Shown here piece by piece: positions 30,591 through 32,012 of a stretch of DNA of 32,012 nt (position 1 is its first letter; each line of letters starts with the position of its first letter). The position numbers and the translations under genes are program-made. The stretch spans positions 1 through 32,012 of the forward strand of contig CANGIP010000020.1 of assembly GCA_947454105.1 (NCBI GenBank), written 5' to 3'. Below the pieces are notes generated by a model that searched no databases, was not told where the DNA came from, and saw only the letters and a list, made by a program, of their open reading frames with translations. This DNA comes from Actinomycetota bacterium. GTDB lineage: Bacteria; Actinomycetota; Acidimicrobiia; Acidimicrobiales; Ilumatobacteraceae.

Positions 30591-32012
30591 CTATGAGGTG
30601 TAGTAGCCGTTGATATCGGCGATGAGGTGGGCGCCGCCAAAGACGTAGAAGCAGACTTTGCCGCTGGCTGATACGGGTGTGATCACGGCGTTCGGGATGG
30701 TCTGCCCCGAAATGAAGTTCAGGTTTGATGCCTCGGGTCGAGTTCCGCACGGATAGACAGTCACATAACCGCCGAAATCATCGGCCGTTGTGTCGGTGAC
30801 CGTCACGTTCAGCGAAACTGCTCCAACATCACTTGAAGGAATAGATCCAACTCCGGTGACCTGAAGTTCTTTCGTTGTTCCGACAACACGACTGCCGCCG
30901 CGTGTATTGAGTACGCGAGAAGGTGTCACCCCGACGAAACCATTACCAGTTGCATACCAACCGTTGATGTCGGCGATGAGGTGGGCGCCGCCATACACAT
31001 AGAAGCAGACTTTTCCGCTGGCTGATACGGGTGTGATGACGGCGTTGGGGATGGTTTGTCCGGCGATGAAGTTGAGGTTTGACGCATCAGGCAATGTGCC
31101 GCATGGATAGACAGTCACGTAACCGCCTGCATCGCTTGCGCTAGTTGTTGTCACCGTAACGTTTAGGGATACAGCTCCAACACCTGTGGCAGGAATTGAT
31201 CCGACACCAGTGACTTGAAGTTCGGTTGATGAATTCACTACTCGACTTCCACCGCGGGTGTTGAGTACGCGGGCTGGATTCACTGGCGTAAACCCTGAAC
31301 CTGGTGCACTCCAACCATTCACATCGGCGATGAGGTGGGCTCCGCCATATACGTAGAAGCAGACTTTTCCGCTGGCTGATACGGGTGTGATGACGGCGTT
31401 GGGAATGGTCTGTCCCGAAACGAAGTTGAGGTTCGATGCATCAGGCAACGCACCACATGGATACACCGTCACATAACCGCCGGCATCGCCAGCAGTGGTA
31501 TCAGTGACAGTTACGTTCATTGAAACTGATGACACTCCGCTACTTGGCACTCCACCAGCACCAGTCACTTGTAACTCAACGGACTGATTAACAACTCGAC
31601 CAGCACGAACACCAACACCCGAACGGGTATTCAAGATACGGGACGGAGTTAAAGCTGATAATGCACGAATGTTGATCGGTGGGGGAGTTGCAATGGTGAT
31701 GGTGATTGGACTGCCGTCAACTTGCGTGACTGGGCCAGAGTTGCTTGCTTCATCAGCTACTGAACTGCTGACCAACCTTGGCGCAATCGTTCCGCTTGAA
31801 GTGCAGGTAACTGAAACAGAAAGGGCAACTCCACTGTTTGCCGACGTTGCTGCTGGCATGAAGACACAACCACTCGCTGTTCCAGAGTTAACAAAGTCAG
31901 AGCCAGCAATTCCTGAAACTCTCTCACTAAATGTTGTCGTGAAAGAAAGTGGGTAGGAAGTTGGTGCTGGGCTGGGCATTGTGATTGAAGCGGAGGGAGA
32001 TGTGAGGTCAAC
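30591..32012 (-). CDS. Repeat-containing surface protein, C-terminal part (cut by window edge)
   Basis: The open frame runs through the right edge without a start, so at least 473 residues are seen and the N-terminus is missing. The first part (to about nucleotide 31690) looks like an Ig-like bacterial domain, with FSERVSGIAGSDFV and a Ser/Thr-rich beta pattern. Three tandem modules of 111-123 residues follow. Each opens with PSRxLNTR or PARVLNTR, passes GGYVTVYPCG and ASNLNF, and closes with KVCFYVYGGAHLIADxNG. Modules of this PARxLxTR type occur in many actinobacterial secreted proteins. The protein is probably extracellular, with paired cysteines in each module. No anchor is visible at the C-terminus (ends INGYYTS). 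Confidence 0.88.
   Translation of the reverse strand, partial: VDLTSPSASITMPSPAPTSYPLSFTTTFSERVSGIAGSDFVNSGTASGCVFMPAATSANSGVALSVSVTCTSSGTIAPRLVSSSVADEASNSGPVTQVDGSPITITIATPPPINIRALSALTPSRILNTRSGVGVRAGRVVNQSVELQVTGAGGVPSSGVSSVSMNVTVTDTTAGDAGGYVTVYPCGALPDASNLNFVSGQTIPNAVITPVSASGKVCFYVYGGAHLIADVNGWSAPGSGFTPVNPARVLNTRGGSRVVNSSTELQVTGVGSIPATGVGAVSLNVTVTTTSASDAGGYVTVYPCGTLPDASNLNFIAGQTIPNAVITPVSASGKVCFYVYGGAHLIADINGWYATGNGFVGVTPSRVLNTRGGSRVVGTTKELQVTGVGSIPSSDVGAVSLNVTVTDTTADDFGGYVTVYPCGTRPEASNLNFISGQTIPNAVITPVSASGKVCFYVFGGAHLIADINGYYTS
30594..31649 (-). repeat. Three tandem ~355-base coding repeats
   Basis: The module borders are about 31281-31649, 30927-31280 and 30594-30926. The most conserved stretch, coding for the end of each module, is nearly base-identical at about 30618-30708, 30972-31062 and 31326-31416, including synonymous positions. 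That points to recent duplication or gene conversion. Confidence 0.85.

Noticed and set aside
30594..31649. CRISPR array or non-coding tandem repeat
   Set aside because: The repeats are about 355 bases, in frame, and encode a protein module.

Overview
This window looks like a piece of an actinobacterial chromosome (Actinomycetota). I infer a moderate-GC, probably aquatic member of class Acidimicrobiia. The reasons are roughly even base composition, actinobacteria-restricted families (DUF5318, a DUF6049-like envelope protein, surface repeats of the PARxLxTR type), and gene order resembling the origin-proximal region of Mycobacterium. The lineage is an inference, because no rRNA is present. No tRNA, rRNA, CRISPR array, transposase, integrase or prophage gene was found.

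Left block (1-8145, minus strand): GNAT acetyltransferase, DUF6049-like envelope protein, DegV, a Ser/Thr kinase with an extracellular discoidin-like domain, an ECF (SigM-like) sigma factor, its putative membrane anti-sigma factor, a small membrane protein, trxB and the start of trxA. This is the Mycobacterium Rv3909-mviN-sigM-Rv3912-trxB2-trxC layout, except that no MurJ/MviN flippase is present. The kinase sits in its place and carries an ectodomain resembling the one at the end of mycobacterial MviN.

Middle block (8.2-19.2 kb): an SGNH hydrolase and an HDAC-like deacetylase on the plus strand converge on a seven-gene minus-strand operon. That operon encodes a lipoprotein peptide-binding protein, two permeases, a fused two-domain ATPase, an XRE-cupin regulator, an S9 peptidase and a beta-lactamase-fold hydrolase. 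All its junctions overlap, and an inverted-repeat operator candidate lies upstream. I read it as a self-regulated peptide import and digestion unit.

Replication and translation block (19.2-25.4 kb, plus strand): CCA-adding enzyme, DUF5318 protein, a membrane protein, then rpsF-ssb-rpsR-rplI, a strong intrinsic terminator, and dnaB with DnaA-box-like sequences in its leader. S18 is unusual: it is zinc-free and has a 51-residue Gly/Pro/Arg-then-acidic tail.

Right block (25.4-32 kb): a VOC protein, an HTH-MntA/HepT toxin-antitoxin pair with a perfect palindromic operator and a leaderless-type promoter, a small membrane protein, a YfbR-like HD hydrolase, an unknown anchored protein, coaA, a SEC-C-tagged methionine aminopeptidase, a large inverted repeat, and the C-terminal part of a surface protein with three near-identical repeats. 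No gene-free stretch exceeds 200 bases.
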